This document shows, in pieces, positions 11,221 to 23,060 of a DNA stretch of 64,000 bases. Below the pieces are notes generated by a model, which saw nothing but the letters and a program-made list of their open reading frames with translations, had not been told where the DNA came from and did no database searches. The DNA lies in assembly GCA_036250195.1 (NCBI GenBank), contig JAVHZZ010000011.1, positions 65,647,730 through 65,711,729 of the forward strand, written 5' to 3'. The stretch is from Mixophyes australis. Its lineage: Eukaryota > Chordata > Amphibia > Anura > Limnodynastidae. The position numbers and the translations under genes are program-made. The number at the start of each line of letters is the position of its first letter. The first letter of the stretch is position 1.

Positions 11221-13185
11221 CCATAATACCCAGCAGCTTTTGCGTTATTTTTTCGTAGCACTACAAGGTCTCTTTATCTCAGGTTCTCTGCCATTGCCGA
11301 TTTACAGATGTTTAGGATTACCAGCTTCTTGTAAAGATTTGGATTTTCACTGTTTTTATATTAATTTTCACATTGTATGTTCTTTCCATCTTGCCCTTTT
11401 CTTTATATCTGTATCACGGATTTTATAGGCTGTATTGTTTTTCTGCTGTTATAAATAAAAAGTATTAAATTTTTCTTTAAAAATCATGAACCAAGCACAG
11501 TACCTTCAATCTCACTGATTCTGAGAATAAAAGTTGATTTAAATAACTATAGTAAGCTGAGTACACACTACAGAAAATTTCTCCCGATTCATGTGTGCAC
11601 ACAATACACATTTTACCTTACCAGATCTGTGCTCTTCATCAGTCATAACCATCGGCTGAAAAGATTGTGACTCTGCTCACTCCATATAGATCTATGGACA
11701 CTGCCGTTTGTGAGTGCATACCCATGATACAATGTGCTTTGGAACGAAAATAGTTCATCATTGCATCATATATACTAATGTGATATCAGGTCATTTATAG
11801 GTTTATTGACCCAATAATCGGTTGAAAACACTGTAGTGTGTACCGAGTTTTAACCATTATACGAGTTTGGTGAATGTTTTAATTAGGATGAAAAATTATT
11901 ATCTCATTTTAAATCTTAATAGGAGACAAGAAAACAGAATGATAACTCCTAAAAATATTTTTTTTCTGGAAGAATGGTAATATCAGGCTCAGTGTCTTTA
12001 GAAAGGTCAAATATATAGCTAAAGAAGGGCTTTGGCTAGAGCATTCCTAAACCTGGTTGATATGAAATAAGAACATTAAACCATGAAAAGTAAATATGCA
12101 CCATATTTTTATTACTGCTGATATCTAGTGATAATAGTAAGCATGAGAATTTAACATAATTTTAAGTTTAATAAATCTGCTGTATAAGCTTGCAAACTCT
12201 ACAAATATATGCACTTCTTTCTCAATTTCGAGGATAGACAATTGCAGTAAAGATTTCATTTTGCTATGATCCATACTTAGACCTTCCAGGGAAGTGATGT
12301 ATCTAAGAAGTTGGACGTCTGTCTTTTCAAATTCACAATTATTTAGTTTAATTGAATTACTTGCCTATGGTGATCTTGAAGATTGATAGAAAATATTAAT
12401 TTCTGGTACAGGTTAAAATTTTTGGTACAGGCTCAATAGAACAATCATAGTGTCCTTAATGCAGTTAGCAGAATTATTGTTGTCGCAGAAATCTCAAAAC
12501 TTTTGATATTGAGGAGGTAGTCTATCAACTGCAACAATATTTAAACCTGGAATACCCACAGTAAATAAAGAAATATAATTGAAAATAACTTATTTTTAGT
12601 TTGCCAAGTAAATGTTATACTGTTTTTCTCAGAAGTGATATGTCATTCTTTTCATAGGACATTGGAATAAATATTTTTTGATTAAAATTCTATTATATAG
12701 GGAATACTTAAGTGAAAAATATGATTCTGCTTTTTTTACTTTTGCACTGTTAGTAAAATCCAATTGTAAAGTATAATTCTACATATAGAATTAGTTAGGT
12801 CTCAAGTATAACAATATTAAATATATGCAGTTTATCTTAAATTTGAAGGAGTGACTGGACTATAAATCCAAGACTAAACATAAAAAAATACAAATGAATT
12901 ACCATATGAAAATCCAAAGTGTATCAAAATAAGTGCCATATATAGGACTGAACACTGATGGATGAATAAAGTACACTTTGAGGTTTCACCTAATTTCATT
13001 ATTTAAGTAGCCAGGCTTGTAGATCGGCTAAAGTTACCCTGAGATCACATGGTAGGGGGAATTTCTTATCTTGGCCTAGCTAGCATTAAGGACCTCTAGC
13101 AATATGACTTGTGGTACCAAGTAGATGAGAGCCTCAGATAAACTCTTCTCTTTATCCCAAATTGTCTTATTTTGTTTCCTTTCAG
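11221..13185. other. Mostly unannotated AT-rich DNA with one MITE
   Basis: Apart from the element at 11556-11849 I see no coding region or known repeat here. Frames are short and lack composition bias. Confidence 0.5.
11556..11849. mobile_element. MITE-like element with TACACACTACAG ends
   Basis: The left end has GAGTACACACTACAGAAAAT and the right end, in reverse complement, has CTCGGTACACACTACAGTG. This gives terminal inverted repeats of about 15-17 bp on a 290-bp AT-rich body. The superfamily is not clear and no clean target duplication was seen. Confidence 0.55.
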
Positions 13186-13384
13186 CTGCGCACTTAAGGG
13201 GGGGTTTCAGAAGCCCAGAAACCCACCGTCCAGTACTTATTGACAGGGTGGTCCCTCCCATGGGACCTGCCCTTTTACTATCAGAGTTCTACAGATCCAT
13301 TCTGCCGCTCCCTTCAATACCATGTGTCCCTCCACCCTCTTTCCTGCAGTGACATCTTAACACACATGAGGCAGATGGTAGAAG
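13186..13384 (+). other. Candidate internal exon of unknown gene
   Basis: A good splice acceptor (TTTTGTTTCCTTTCAG, ending 13185) and a strong donor (GAAG/GTAAGT, cut at 13384/13385) enclose 199 bases. One frame stays open from 13198 through the donor (containing VQYLLTGWSLPWDLPFYYQ and ILTHMRQMVE). It has a TAA three codons in from the acceptor, so either a later acceptor is used or the sequence is not protein coding. I do not recognise the peptide. It could be a chance match or part of an unrecognised transposon. Confidence 0.3.
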
Positions 13385-13552
13385 GTAAGTGTGCGGCGGG
13401 GGTTCTTTTTACTGTTATGAGAGTCAAGACTTGGTATTACTTTCATGGTGAGAGTGGATGCTAATCATTTAATAGTGGGTGTGAAAATTTAATTTATTGG
13501 TGGTTTACAATTTATTTGATGGTTATAATTAATTTACTAGTTGGGTCATAGC

Positions 13553-14151
13553 TGTAACGGACTTACCTCCGCCGTTCCGGAAGCCGCACTTCCGCATCCA
13601 ATACCACGTGACCGCACCCGGAGGCGGTCACATGACCACAACCTAGAGTCGGGGATTTTGAATCCCTGTCAGGATAAAAACCTCACTCTGACACTCGCTG
13701 AGTGTCAGAGCAACACTTACCTGTTCCTGGCTCCTGTGCTTCGTGGATTGCTGTGTCTTCCAGTCTCCTGTGTCTTCCTGTGTGCTGATCTCTGCCTGTT
13801 TGACTACTCTGGCTCTCCTATCCTTGTGTACCAACCCGGCTTGCTGACCATTCCTCTGTTCTTGTGACCCGTGTACCGAACCTGGCTTGTTGACTCCGAG
13901 TTGCCTCCTGATTCTGCCTGCCTCCATTCCTGTGTACCGAACCGGCTTGTCTGACTCCGCAACCTCTGCTCCACTCCGCTGTACTACATCTTGGGGCGAA
14001 CCTGAGGACTGCGACCTGCGACTCCTGGCAGCGAAGCCCACCCCGCCTTGCGGCGGTTCTTGGTGCACACCGGGGAGATCGTTAGACTCCGCACCTCAGG
14101 TAAGCCAGCGCTAATCAAGATTAGTAGTAGAAGTATTCAGAATCTGTTACA
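13553..14151 (+). mobile_element. Solo LTR, family S copy 1
   Basis: 599 bp with ends TGTAACGG...CTGTTACA, flanked by the 5-bp target duplication ATAGC (13548-13552 and 14152-14156). It shares with the solo LTRs at 47646 and 48530 a TATA-like box, a hairpin just after it (13686-13710), a run of CTGCCT/GACCCGG-type motifs, and the 3' block ending in TTGCGGCGGTTCTTGGTG and GTTAGACTC. The 5-bp duplication and TG...CA ends point to a Ty3/Gypsy-type LTR. No internal region remains. Confidence 0.85.
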
Positions 14152-14546
14152 ATAGCTTATTAAAGTAAGGTGGTATTATTACATTATTTAATAAATCCAA
14201 GGGATTTAGGACCTGCAGTACCTCTGTGCTACAAGAGCTGCTGCTGTTATACCTGGACACATTCCCCTTGGCTGCAAGTTGGTTAAGCCCTCATCATCTG
14301 ATCTGGATCAGTTGCTCAAGCAGCTTCCTGTTTCCGTTCCATTCAGTTCCTGCATGAATATTTATTTTGGAGCAATTAATTCTTCTAGCAGAGAGAACAT
14401 TCCTGATCGCAGCACATCATCCTGAGTCTTCATAATAATTGGTGTTCGGCACCTGCTCAAGCGCATATGATGTTTCCAGACCTGCAGGCCATGCACGTCC
14501 CTCTTTGTCTGAGGAGAAACACACATCCAAAAGGATTTACCACCTG

Positions 14547-14588
14547 TGTCTTTATTGTGCCAGCTCTGAGCACTTCCTGGTGCAATGC
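14547..14588 (+). pseudogene. Gag zinc knuckle remnant (CCHC)
   Basis: In one frame the codons read CLYCASSEHFLVQC, an exact C-x2-C-x4-H-x4-C knuckle, preceded by LSEEK...RIYHL and followed by RLCRPK and a stop. The spacing and neighbours resemble the end of Sushi-ichi-type gag. No capsid sequence lies upstream of it here. Confidence 0.65.
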
Positions 14589-14689
14589 CGGTTATGTAGA
14601 CCCAAATGATCTCTGGGTTATCCCAAAAGTTCTCTTGACTCAGAAAAGAATTTTAACTTGCAAATACTTTCTAAACCCGTTTTAAAGTC

Positions 14690-15109
14690 AGCTATCCTCC
14701 AGACTGTTCCAAAGAGGGTCCTGTCTCTCCAGACTGTCCAGCCAGCGACGCCTTACAGTACTGTCCAGCCAGAGATCCCTTACACTACCATACAGTTGGA
14801 GCTGCCTTAAAGTACCATTCACCCAAGCTGCATCATAGAACTGTTAAGCCAGAGATACCTTATAGATCTGTTCAGCCAGAGATCCCTCATGCCTCTTTCT
14901 GGTCAGAGGTACCTCAAAGTGATGTTCGGTCAGAGGTGCATCGAAGTGCTCCTTGGTCAGAGTGGCCTCACGGCACTGCCATTCCGGGCCTTATCGAAAT
15001 GTGCCCAGACTGGGGCTTCTGCCAAGTGTGCTCAACCAAGCCTTCCTCATTGTGTGCCAAGTCCGGGCCATCTGCCATGTGTGCCCAGTCCGGGCCATCT
15101 GCCAAGTGT
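14690..15109 (+). repeat. Degenerate minisatellite, left half
   Basis: Imperfect units of about 30 bases (CAGCCAGAGATCCCTTA type, then GTGCCCAGTCCGGGCCATCTGCCAA type). The array resumes at 16205 after the foldback insertion. Confidence 0.7.
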
Positions 15110-15110
15110 A

Positions 15111-16094
15111 GAGTGTCCCCTTGGCGCACAGGTGAAAATAAATTGTTTATAAATGTTAAGCCTTTTATTGCTCAGTGTAGCAAAAACCACATATGTGTAC
15201 ACAATAACTTATGTTTCAAAAGGTTACAACCTTACTTTCAAAGTGTAAAACGCGTTGGAGGTACCGCTGTACCTCATTCTGCCAATACACTGATGAGAAC
15301 TAGTCGAGGATCAGCTCTCTACATTCTCTCCGCATGCACATGCACACGATTGACTCAGCCGCGGCCACGACTGTGCCCACACCACAAGGATCTAGCTGCA
15401 CTTAACACACGGGGGCAACTCTTTCGGGAGGACGGAGGAACAATCCAGCTCTGTATGGGGTAAGTCTGCCTACGAACAACAGCTCAATATCACTGGCTGC
15501 AATTTGGATTGGTTTCCCCTAACTTTATTAGTGTCTCTGACTGACACTTTACAGCGAACACTGGGACATTTAACTATATGCCTGCATGAACTATTGCGGT
15601 TTGGACTCCTATTATCTGGATTTGTTATTCACTATTCCGGACATTACTGCAGCTTCGGGAGCTCTACAGCTGCTTCTGCTTGTAAATTTAGACATTTATT
15701 ACCAATCTGGACAGTGTGTATACGGGTATCTCAACCTCCATTCTGGAACATTGCTGATCTGCACAGCAAATAGAAATCTCCATCTCCTGTACACTTATGA
15801 GATACTTCTATATTGAACACTGCACACCTACTCACTCATCTGATCTATTATACAGAGAGGAGTTTATGTTTTAGGCTTGTGAGCCAGGTACTATATACAA
15901 TGTATTTGATTGCCTATTTATGGTCTACTATATCTCTGCATGTGGTATTTATCCATTTACACTTTGAAAGTAAGGTTGCAACCTTTTGAAACATAAGTTA
16001 TTGTGTACACATATGTGGTTTTTGCTGCACTGAGCAATAAAAGGCTTAACATTTATAAAAAAAATATTTTCACCTGTGCGCCAAGGGGACACTC
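15111..16094. mobile_element. Foldback element with 139-bp inverted arms
   Basis: The left arm (15111-15249) and right arm (15956-16094) are inverted copies with few mismatches (GAGTGTCCCCTTGGCGCACAGG at the outer edge, CTTTCAAAGTGTAAA at the inner edge), enclosing about 706 bases without a recognised gene. Just inside the left arm is ACGCGTTGGAGG, close to the ACGCGTAGAGG in the arms of the other foldback element at 22 kb. The minisatellite word CCATCTGCCAAGTGT lies on both flanks (15096 and 16205) and may be a target duplication or simply the array unit. Confidence 0.75.
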
Positions 16095-16204
16095 TCTACT
16101 TTATCATTTACTCTAAGGGTTGGAACTTCCCTCATTACTTCTAGCCCCCCAGGCAGCAAACACCACTCTTCGTAAGGAAGCGCTCACCAACCTTTTTTGC
16201 TTTC

Positions 16205-16600
16205 CCATCTGCCAAGTGTGTCCAGTACAGGCCTTCTGCCAAGTGTGCTCAACCCGAGCCTTCTGAGATCTGTGCCCAGTCTGGGGCTTCTGCCAAGTGT
16301 GCTCAACCTGAGCCTTCTGAGATGGGTGCCGAGACTGGGCCTTCTGTTCAGTGTGCCCAGTCTGATCCCTCAGAGATATGTGCTCAGTTTGAATCTGAGC
16401 TATCTGCTCCCTCCAAGTTTAATCTTTCCTGCCCTGCCATCCCAGTTGGGGACTCCTGTCCTGTCGTCCTATTGAGGGACTCTTACCCTGCTGTCCCTAT
16501 GGGGGACTCCTTTTCTGCCGTCCTATTGAGGGACTCTTGCCCTGCTGTCCCTATGGGGGACTCCTTTTCTGCCATCCAGTGGGGGACTCCTCGGAGATAG
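16205..16600 (+). repeat. Degenerate minisatellite, right half
   Basis: It begins with CCATCTGCCAAGTGT as in the left half, then passes into a run of GGGGGACTCCTTTTCTGCC / GAGGGACTCTTGCCCTGC units near 16440-16590. Confidence 0.7.
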
Positions 16601-16613
16601 CTGCCCAACCAGA

Positions 16614-16937
16614 GTGTCCAGAGACTGCTACCCAGTTAGATTGTCAGACCCTCCTCTGGTTTTCTTTGATGGAGACCTTAAACAGTTTTCTGCAATCCAT
16701 CAGCTATGTATGAAGCAGTTTGAAGAATCCACAATATATTTGTCAGACCAGTTTAACCAAGTAGGTTTAATGATTATGAGTTTCAGAGGGGAGCCACAGA
16801 ATTGGGTCTTCTCCCTTCTTAATTCTGATGACCCCATTATCCATAGTACAATATATTTCGTTGATGCCATTTGTCAACAATATACTCCATCTACAGATAA
16901 AATTGAGTCTGTGGAGCATCTGGAATTCATTCCTTAA
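16614..16937 (+). pseudogene. Gag capsid-like fragment
   Basis: A 107-residue frame with DPPLVFFDGDLKQFSAIHQ, YLSDQFNQVGLMIMSFRGEP and QNWVFSLLNSDDP matches the pattern of Sushi-type retrotransposon gag (the retrotransposon_gag family also seen in RTL and PNMA genes). It ends at a stop just before the polypurine tract, so everything downstream in gag-pol is missing. Confidence 0.7.
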
Positions 16938-16949
16938 ATGGGGGCTACG

Positions 16950-17760
16950 TTAGGATTCTGTCCTTATTTTGAATTAAGCCAACAGCACCTCTGTGCTACC
17001 AGAGGTGCAGCTGTTATACCTGGACAGTTTCTCCTTGGCTGCAAAGGGTTAAGCCCTTATCATCTGATCTGGATGGTGATCACTTGTGGCTGTCCTTTTT
17101 AAGACTGACTTTTCCCACAGACTGGGGCAAGTGTGTTTGCATTTGCTGCTGCTGGTCTCTCTGTTAAACTCCTGTTTGGATCCTGGCTTCTCCCTGGCAT
17201 TTGACTCCTGCTTTGTTCCTATGTTTTGCACCTATTGTTGTGACCCAGACCCTGGCTTCATTTGACCTTGCTCTTATTTACTCCCTGGTATATTGTGGAT
17301 CTCCAGGATGCTGACCCTTGGCTTGCCTGACCCTCATTTTGTCTGATTTCCTCATGGATCATCCAGTGCCTTGTGGCTCCTTTTGCCTACACTTCATCTG
17401 TCATACCTGGACACCAGAATTACCTGCTTCTGTGACTAAACCTGGTAATCCAGTTTACTTGTTCTTGCACTTCATCTGTTTTACCTAGACATCAGTCATT
17501 CCTGCTCCAGCTTCCCAGCTAACCTGGTTATCCTGATACCTGTATCTACATTTCAACCATTGGGTATCCAACATTAGCAGTTTCCAAGCTAAACCTGGTA
17601 ATCCTGCTGTCTTGTACCCACTGCTTCTATGGACTCTGCTTACTGTTAACCATTAACTACACCCATTTTTTTTTATCTGTGTGCTCTGTGTTCAATAATA
17701 AAGATAATCTGTTTACACTCACTACCACAACTCTCCAAAATAGGCATACTGAGGATCCTT
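16950..17760 (+). repeat. 3' LTR of the Sushi-like element (ends approximate)
   Basis: It follows the polypurine tract, repeats the 14212-14310 segment (CACCTCTGTGCTACCAGAGG...ATCATCTGATCTGGAT), and carries an AATAAA signal at 17697-17702. The exact TG and CA ends could not be fixed. Confidence 0.5.
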
Positions 17761-17825
17761 AATATAGGGTGGCTTGGGGATTACTAATTGAATTCTCGGG
17801 GAACCAGACCCGCCCATCTCTACTA

Positions 17826-17884
17826 AACTGGGTGAAACAGACAAAGAGGTGAGAAGGCCCTGCTCGCAAGCTTACAATCTACTT
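17826..17884 (-). repeat. L2/SINE tail fragment
   Basis: GAGGTGAGAAGGCCCTGCTCGCAAGCTTACAATCT is the reverse of the conserved LINE-L2-type 3' region that recurs in frog DNA. Confidence 0.5.
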
Positions 17885-19185
17885 TTGTTTTGAATAAAAT
17901 TTTAAATAAAATTTATACTATTTTGCTAGCTAGGATTCGGCATAGCTGACGGTTGAAATCTAGTTAGCATGTGTCTTTTGACTTAGTCTCCAAAGTGGAG
18001 AAGGTTTTGTTTTCTTTTTGTTTGGCTGTCACATGCTGTGCATTAAAATGTTTGTGCATTAAAACCCTTGTGCAAACTATATCTGGGGACAGCAATAAAT
18101 CACAGTGGAAGAGTTAATTTCTGTCCTGCGGCCTGACTAATTTGTGGGTAGAAGTTTGGCTGTCCTGTTAGAGATGAATATGAGATTCAACCCCCACCTA
18201 AAAGTTGAAGGAGACAAACATGATCAGGGGAGAAAAACGGACTTTTATACAAAAATAAACCTAGTCACTTTTAGACAAATAATGCATAAGTCATTTGCAA
18301 AGTACATATGACCAATCTGCATGATTTTCTTGTTTGTTGTTTCTGCAAACTTAGGACAGAAGGGGATTACATGCATTTGCTATACTTTCATGGAAGCACT
18401 AATATCTCTTATTCATCCTTACACTACCTCTCTTTAGCTCCAGCATATGACCTCTTTTTTGGCTCTGGAACTGAATAGAAGTGAACTTTTCAACTCGTTG
18501 ATATGCGGTACGAGTGTTACTCTGAACACCACTGCTCATTACTTAAACATCCCGTCCTCACTATCCACTGCAGTTACATTCTTTCACAAATCTGTCTGCA
18601 TTGTTGTTTTAAACATAACAAAGTAACAATATATATGGATTATATAACAAAGTTATGCCATATTCCCTGATATTTACACGTTCAAATAGCATATTTCTGC
18701 CATGATTATTTAAAAATAAATAGGGGATAGAAGACGAATGTGAAACAAGTAAACCAAGGAATTAAAGCTTTAAATTACAGGCAGCACATGATTGACTTTG
18801 GATTATTTATGGAGCTGTTTGTTTTCGTAAGTATTAATAAATCATTTCCTACTTATAGAACAATGTACTCCGTCACATCAATGTGTAAATTGAAAAGTGT
18901 CAGTAACACAGTTAAGACAAAAGATACACGAATAAAACATATTTCATATGTTGAGAAGTAATCTGAATTGTGTTATTTTATTTTATGTTACTTTATACTC
19001 ACGTTTACAATTTTCTTCGAAAATTGTGTGCTTTATGAAGCAATATGTGCAGTCTATTAGAACTAAAGAGTTAATTGCTTAACTACACATAGTGTTAGAG
19101 AATAGCAAAATGATTTAATCTATTTATAATCTGTTTCAACTTGGCCAGTTTTGGGTCTGAATTTAATTTGCAGAGTAAAACATAT
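17885..19185. other. Unannotated AT-rich DNA
   Basis: No coding signal and no clear repeat boundaries were seen. Confidence 0.5.
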
Positions 19186-19400
19186 GGGGACATATTTAAT
19201 GAGGTCCGGAGATTGCAGTTGTGTGGCGACTGTGCATTATATAAATAATACAGTACCGCAACAACGCAGATTTTCCTTTGCAGCCCTATGGGGTAGGAGG
19301 CAAAGGGAAATTGGCGTTGTAGCGGGACAGTGTAGTACCTTAGTCAGCCGTTTTGGTACGTAATGGCAGTCTCCGTAATCTACCTAATTGAATATGCCCC
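19186..19400. mobile_element. 215-bp palindromic MITE (GGGGNCATATT family)
   Basis: The ends are GGGGACATATTTAATGAGG and, in reverse complement, GGGGCATATTCAATTAGG. The body has ACGCAGATTTTCC...CCCTATGGGG as the palindrome centre. Same length (215 bp) and plan as the copy at 35928-36142. Confidence 0.75.
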
Positions 19401-19595
19401 ATGGAATCCAATCCCAGATTAGTGTTCATTCATTCAGTTTGGTGCATTACCATTTACCATTAAACTTTGGTCATACATGGTGGAGATGGTGGAAATGGGG
19501 GTGATGTGCCGCAAACACTTCCAGCAACGCCTGGATATAAAATTAATTTGATCTTACAAAGATGAAGATTCTGTAGTAACGGCACCGAAATTCAC

Positions 19596-19725
19596 TTATT
19601 ATTATTTATAATTTATTAACAGTTTTTTGTAGTGTTGATATTTTGCAGCACTTTACAGAGAATATTTTAATCATACATATCAGTTCCTGCCCCAGTGGAG
19701 CTTATAGTCTATATTTCCTACCAGA
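19596..19725 (-). mobile_element. SINE/L2 tail fragment
   Basis: In reverse it carries the TTTATAAATAATAA end, CTGTAAAGTGCTGC, CCACTGGGGCAGGAACTG and TATAAGCTCC blocks of the SINE tail. The tRNA head is absent. Confidence 0.65.
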
Positions 19726-19732
19726 CAGACAG

Positions 19733-19763
<31 letters not shown>
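19733..19763. repeat. (CA)n microsatellite
   Basis: About 14 CA units with one CG interruption, at the inner edge of the SINE tail fragment. Confidence 0.9.
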
Positions 19764-20512
19764 AGCTAGGTTTAATTTTGACAGATGCCTAGCAGTATGA
19801 CTTTGGAATGTCTACTATGTCTAGATAGCAAATAGTTACCAGAAGTCTGACCAGAGAAACTCACCCTTCAGTACAATCACAAACTGATTAATCCTGCTAA
19901 TTAAAAATTTAATTTGTTCTATTGAATTTTCACCCAACACCTAAAGTCTAACCAAATATGGTATATATGTAATCCATAACATAACATCTGAAGAGTAAAT
20001 TATTTGATTCCCTTTTAACATAGAAAGTAATTTAAACACTGCACACTGACAGACGAAGAGATGTATTTTATCTATGTCTTTCAGCACCCCTGTTTTCATT
20101 CTATTGTGTGCTACATGGTGGCACATTCCTATCCATATGCCCCAATCATTATGAGATTGATGTCAATAATAAGTTCACCTCCTCCAGGAGATCACATCAT
20201 TTAACACCATTGGCTACGAGACCCTGAAGAATTGGTTGTTCCTGGCTAAAAAGGTTAACTTGGTATTGAATGTGAGCATCATGTGATCACCTTATATTTA
20301 ATAATGAGACATCCTCTTCAACCCTTTTAATGCACATCCATTCAAGGCACAAATTCCTCTTCATACGCTCGCTGGATGAGTATCTGAGACTAAACAATAC
20401 TATAGTAAGAAACAAAATACATCCATTACATTGCAGGAAACGCTTCTTCATAATAACGTGATTCTCATATGATAATATGTAATATAGCACTGCTAATGGG
20501 TTATGCATGGTC

Positions 20513-21139
20513 CAGGGCCCGATTAAGGGATCCAACCGCCCTAGTCTACTACACCCCCAATCAAAAATAAGCGTTTTGAAATACTCATAACTATGAATAT
20601 TCAAGAGTATTCGCCAGCGTTTAAATTTAGTCTCTTCATCTGCCCCCTTTTAGCCTTGTTACCTGCCCCTTTTTAGCCTCTTCACCTGCCCCCATTAGCA
20701 TTGTTACCTGCCTCCTTTTGTGTTCTTCTCTGCACAGCCCTCCCCCAGACAATTAGGACTTACCTGTTGTTCTGGCGCAGCAGTCTTCTCTTCAGCTCTA
20801 CTCATGACAGGCAGCCTGGCAGCGGTTGCTGCTAGCTGCCTGTCAGTGAGGGCGCGGGCGCTTCTTACACTGGTCACGTGAGATGTGGAAGTCTTGATCC
20901 TCACATGACCAGGCGAAGATTGCACTGATAGGCAGCTAGCAGCAATCGCAGCTAGGCTGCCTGTCATGTAATAGTGACAGTCGGGCCGCCCCTTTAGACC
21001 ATGATAACTCCGGCAGCGTCGCTGCCATAAATAAAAGATATGACAGTAAAAAATAAAAATAGCATCGGGGATGCTGCGCCTCCCAGGCTCCAACACCCTA
21101 GGTTGCAGCCTGATCAGCCTATTGGTTGATCAGGCCCTG
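20513..21139. mobile_element. Non-autonomous hAT-like element, 627 bp
   Basis: It starts CAGGGCCCGATTAAGG and ends TTGATCAGGCCCTG. The flanks are GCATGGTC (20505-20512) and GCATGGCC (21140-21147), an 8-bp target duplication with one mismatch, as expected for hAT. The body has a tandem TTAGCCT...CCTGCCCC patch near 20630-20710 and internal inverted segments (GGCAGC...GCTGCC) but no transposase. Confidence 0.75.
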
Positions 21140-21147
21140 GCATGGCC

Positions 21148-21956
21148 TATGCCAATATTACCCTTTTATTTGGGTTTTGTAGTATTAAAGAAACTTGCGA
21201 AATTCACATTAAGTTTTTGTATCTCCAATTCAATGAATCTACAAATAATAACATCATCTGTCACCAGTGTAATATTGTTGGAGTTCAGTGTCTAGGGAGA
21301 ATAATGACTTCAGAGGAATCTTTCCCCTATGTGAATTTCTGCTTTGGTTACACAGTCATTTCAGGTTCTATGTTTTCCCTTGTGTATTTTATCCCTGCAG
21401 TGTTAATACATGTGGATTGAATATTTAAATATACATTCCGAGTATTTCTCCTTTTTTTGTTGATATACTGACTGACTGACTTTTCATTGTGTTTATATAG
21501 TGCACTGTTACAACATATAGCTGTCACGTTAATGACGTGTCTGGGACTTAATCTGAAAAGTCATGTAGTCATTTCACCTCACCTCTTTAGAATTCGGTAA
21601 TGTTCAATATTTAGAGAAGTGTGTTAAAATGCAGCTGAATGTTCTATGGGGTGAAAAAAATGTTTTGCTTATTAGGATAGATTTAATTTACATTACATAT
21701 AGCATGATCAGCATTGCACGTAACATTCAGCTTTAAGGCATTTCTGGTTTTTCATTTTGCATGCCACCCACTAACATTCTATTGCCTTAGTCCAGCCACA
21801 CAGTTAACTATCCATATAATGCGACTACCATTTTGTTAGCAAAACTGTCATTTCCTCCCAGTGCAGCATTTTAATAGAAATGTAATGTGCTGTTTTTATA
21901 TTCAGGATATAAGGAAACATAACATTTATTTATGATCACCAGTAAATGTTTTGGCA

Positions 21957-21959
<3 letters not shown>
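21148..21959. other. Unannotated DNA
   Basis: Only short, non-specific frames. No repeat could be named. Confidence 0.5.

Positions 21960-22023
<64 letters not shown>
21960..22023. repeat. (AT)n microsatellite
   Basis: An uninterrupted AT tract directly abutting the left arm of the foldback element. Confidence 0.95.
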
Positions 22024-22030
<7 letters not shown>

Positions 22031-22841
22031 CACAAAAGAAGGGGCGCTTCCATGGTGTATTATCCAAGTTTAAAAGTTTTATTTCAAACAGTAAAAATGC
22101 ACGTACCAGATGGTAAAAATATTCAGGCATAAATAGTATAACAGCTCAAATCTGATATCCATATACGAACGGCTCTATCTGCAGCAGCTCGAAATCAGAG
22201 AGTATCCATAGTCACCTCTACGCGTTTCATCCAATAGGACTTCATCAGGAGGCGTGGATTATTACATCACAACTCACAGTTCTCAGCATGTCATGTGAGG
22301 GCAGAGAGGAGAGAAGGAAGATGTCACCGTGCAGAGTGTGTTCATAAGGGCATTCCAAAGCCTCCCAGCACAACACATCAGGTGTCATGTGACTGTGGTT
22401 GCCATGGTAGTCCAGAAGCATAAATCAATAATAGCCTCCATATGAGGACCCAGACGCGGGAGGGGAGAAACAGTTAAACTAGAAAGGAGTGCAGACACGA
22501 CGAAGTGCATGCCAGCAGGATGAACACTCTCTGCATGGTAACATCTTCGTTCTCTCCTCTCTGCCCTCACATGACATGCTGAGAACTGTGAGTTGTGATG
22601 TAATAATCCACGCCTCCTGATGAAGTCCTATTGGATGAAACGCGTAGAGGTGACTATGGATACTCTCTGATTTCGAGCTGCTGCAGATAGAGCCGTTCGT
22701 ATATGGATATCAGATTTGAGCTGTTATACTATTTATGCCTGAATATTTTTACCATCTGGTACGTGCATTTTTACTGTTTGAAATAAAACTTTTAAACTTG
22801 GATAATACACCATGGAAGCGCCCCTTCTTTTGTGATATTTT
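22024..22841. mobile_element. Large foldback element with 322-bp inverted arms
   Basis: The left arm (22024-22345) and right arm (22520-22841) are inverted copies of the same length with only a few mismatches, around a 174-base loop. Each arm carries TCCTATTGGATGAAACGCGT (right arm orientation) next to CCTCCTGATGAAG, and the word AAAATATCACAAAAGAAGGGG at its outer end. No gene is present. The transcript of either strand could form a long hairpin. The right flank (22842-23004) is unique here and may belong to the same repeat. Confidence 0.85.
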
Positions 22842-23001
22842 AGGAGTGTTGGCTGTTCCCCTGTGGAGATCAGGAGATAGAAGGGAAGGACGCGCAGATC
22901 ACATCCTGCTGGTGTTTGAAATATAGTGAAACGGAGACTGTTCACCAACAAGCACGATAAGAATTTATTGTCCATATCATTTGACTTGTGCGCACCGACT
23001 G

Positions 23002-23004
<3 letters not shown>

Positions 23005-23048
<44 letters not shown>

Positions 23049-23060
23049 AAAATCTATATA

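Larger units (their letters stand above)
14200..17760 (+). mobile_element. Rearranged Sushi-like Gypsy element, internal pol missing
   Basis: Pieces in order: an approximately 100-bp LTR-like segment (14212-14310), a CCHC zinc knuckle (14547-14588), degenerate tandem repeats (14690-15109 and 16205-16600), a gag capsid-like frame (16614-16937), a G-rich polypurine tract (AAATGGGGG, 16936-16945), then an LTR (about 16950-17760) whose first part repeats 14212-14310. Protease, RT and integrase are absent, and the zinc knuckle comes before rather than after the capsid piece, so the element is rearranged. A foldback element splits the tandem repeats. Confidence 0.6.
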
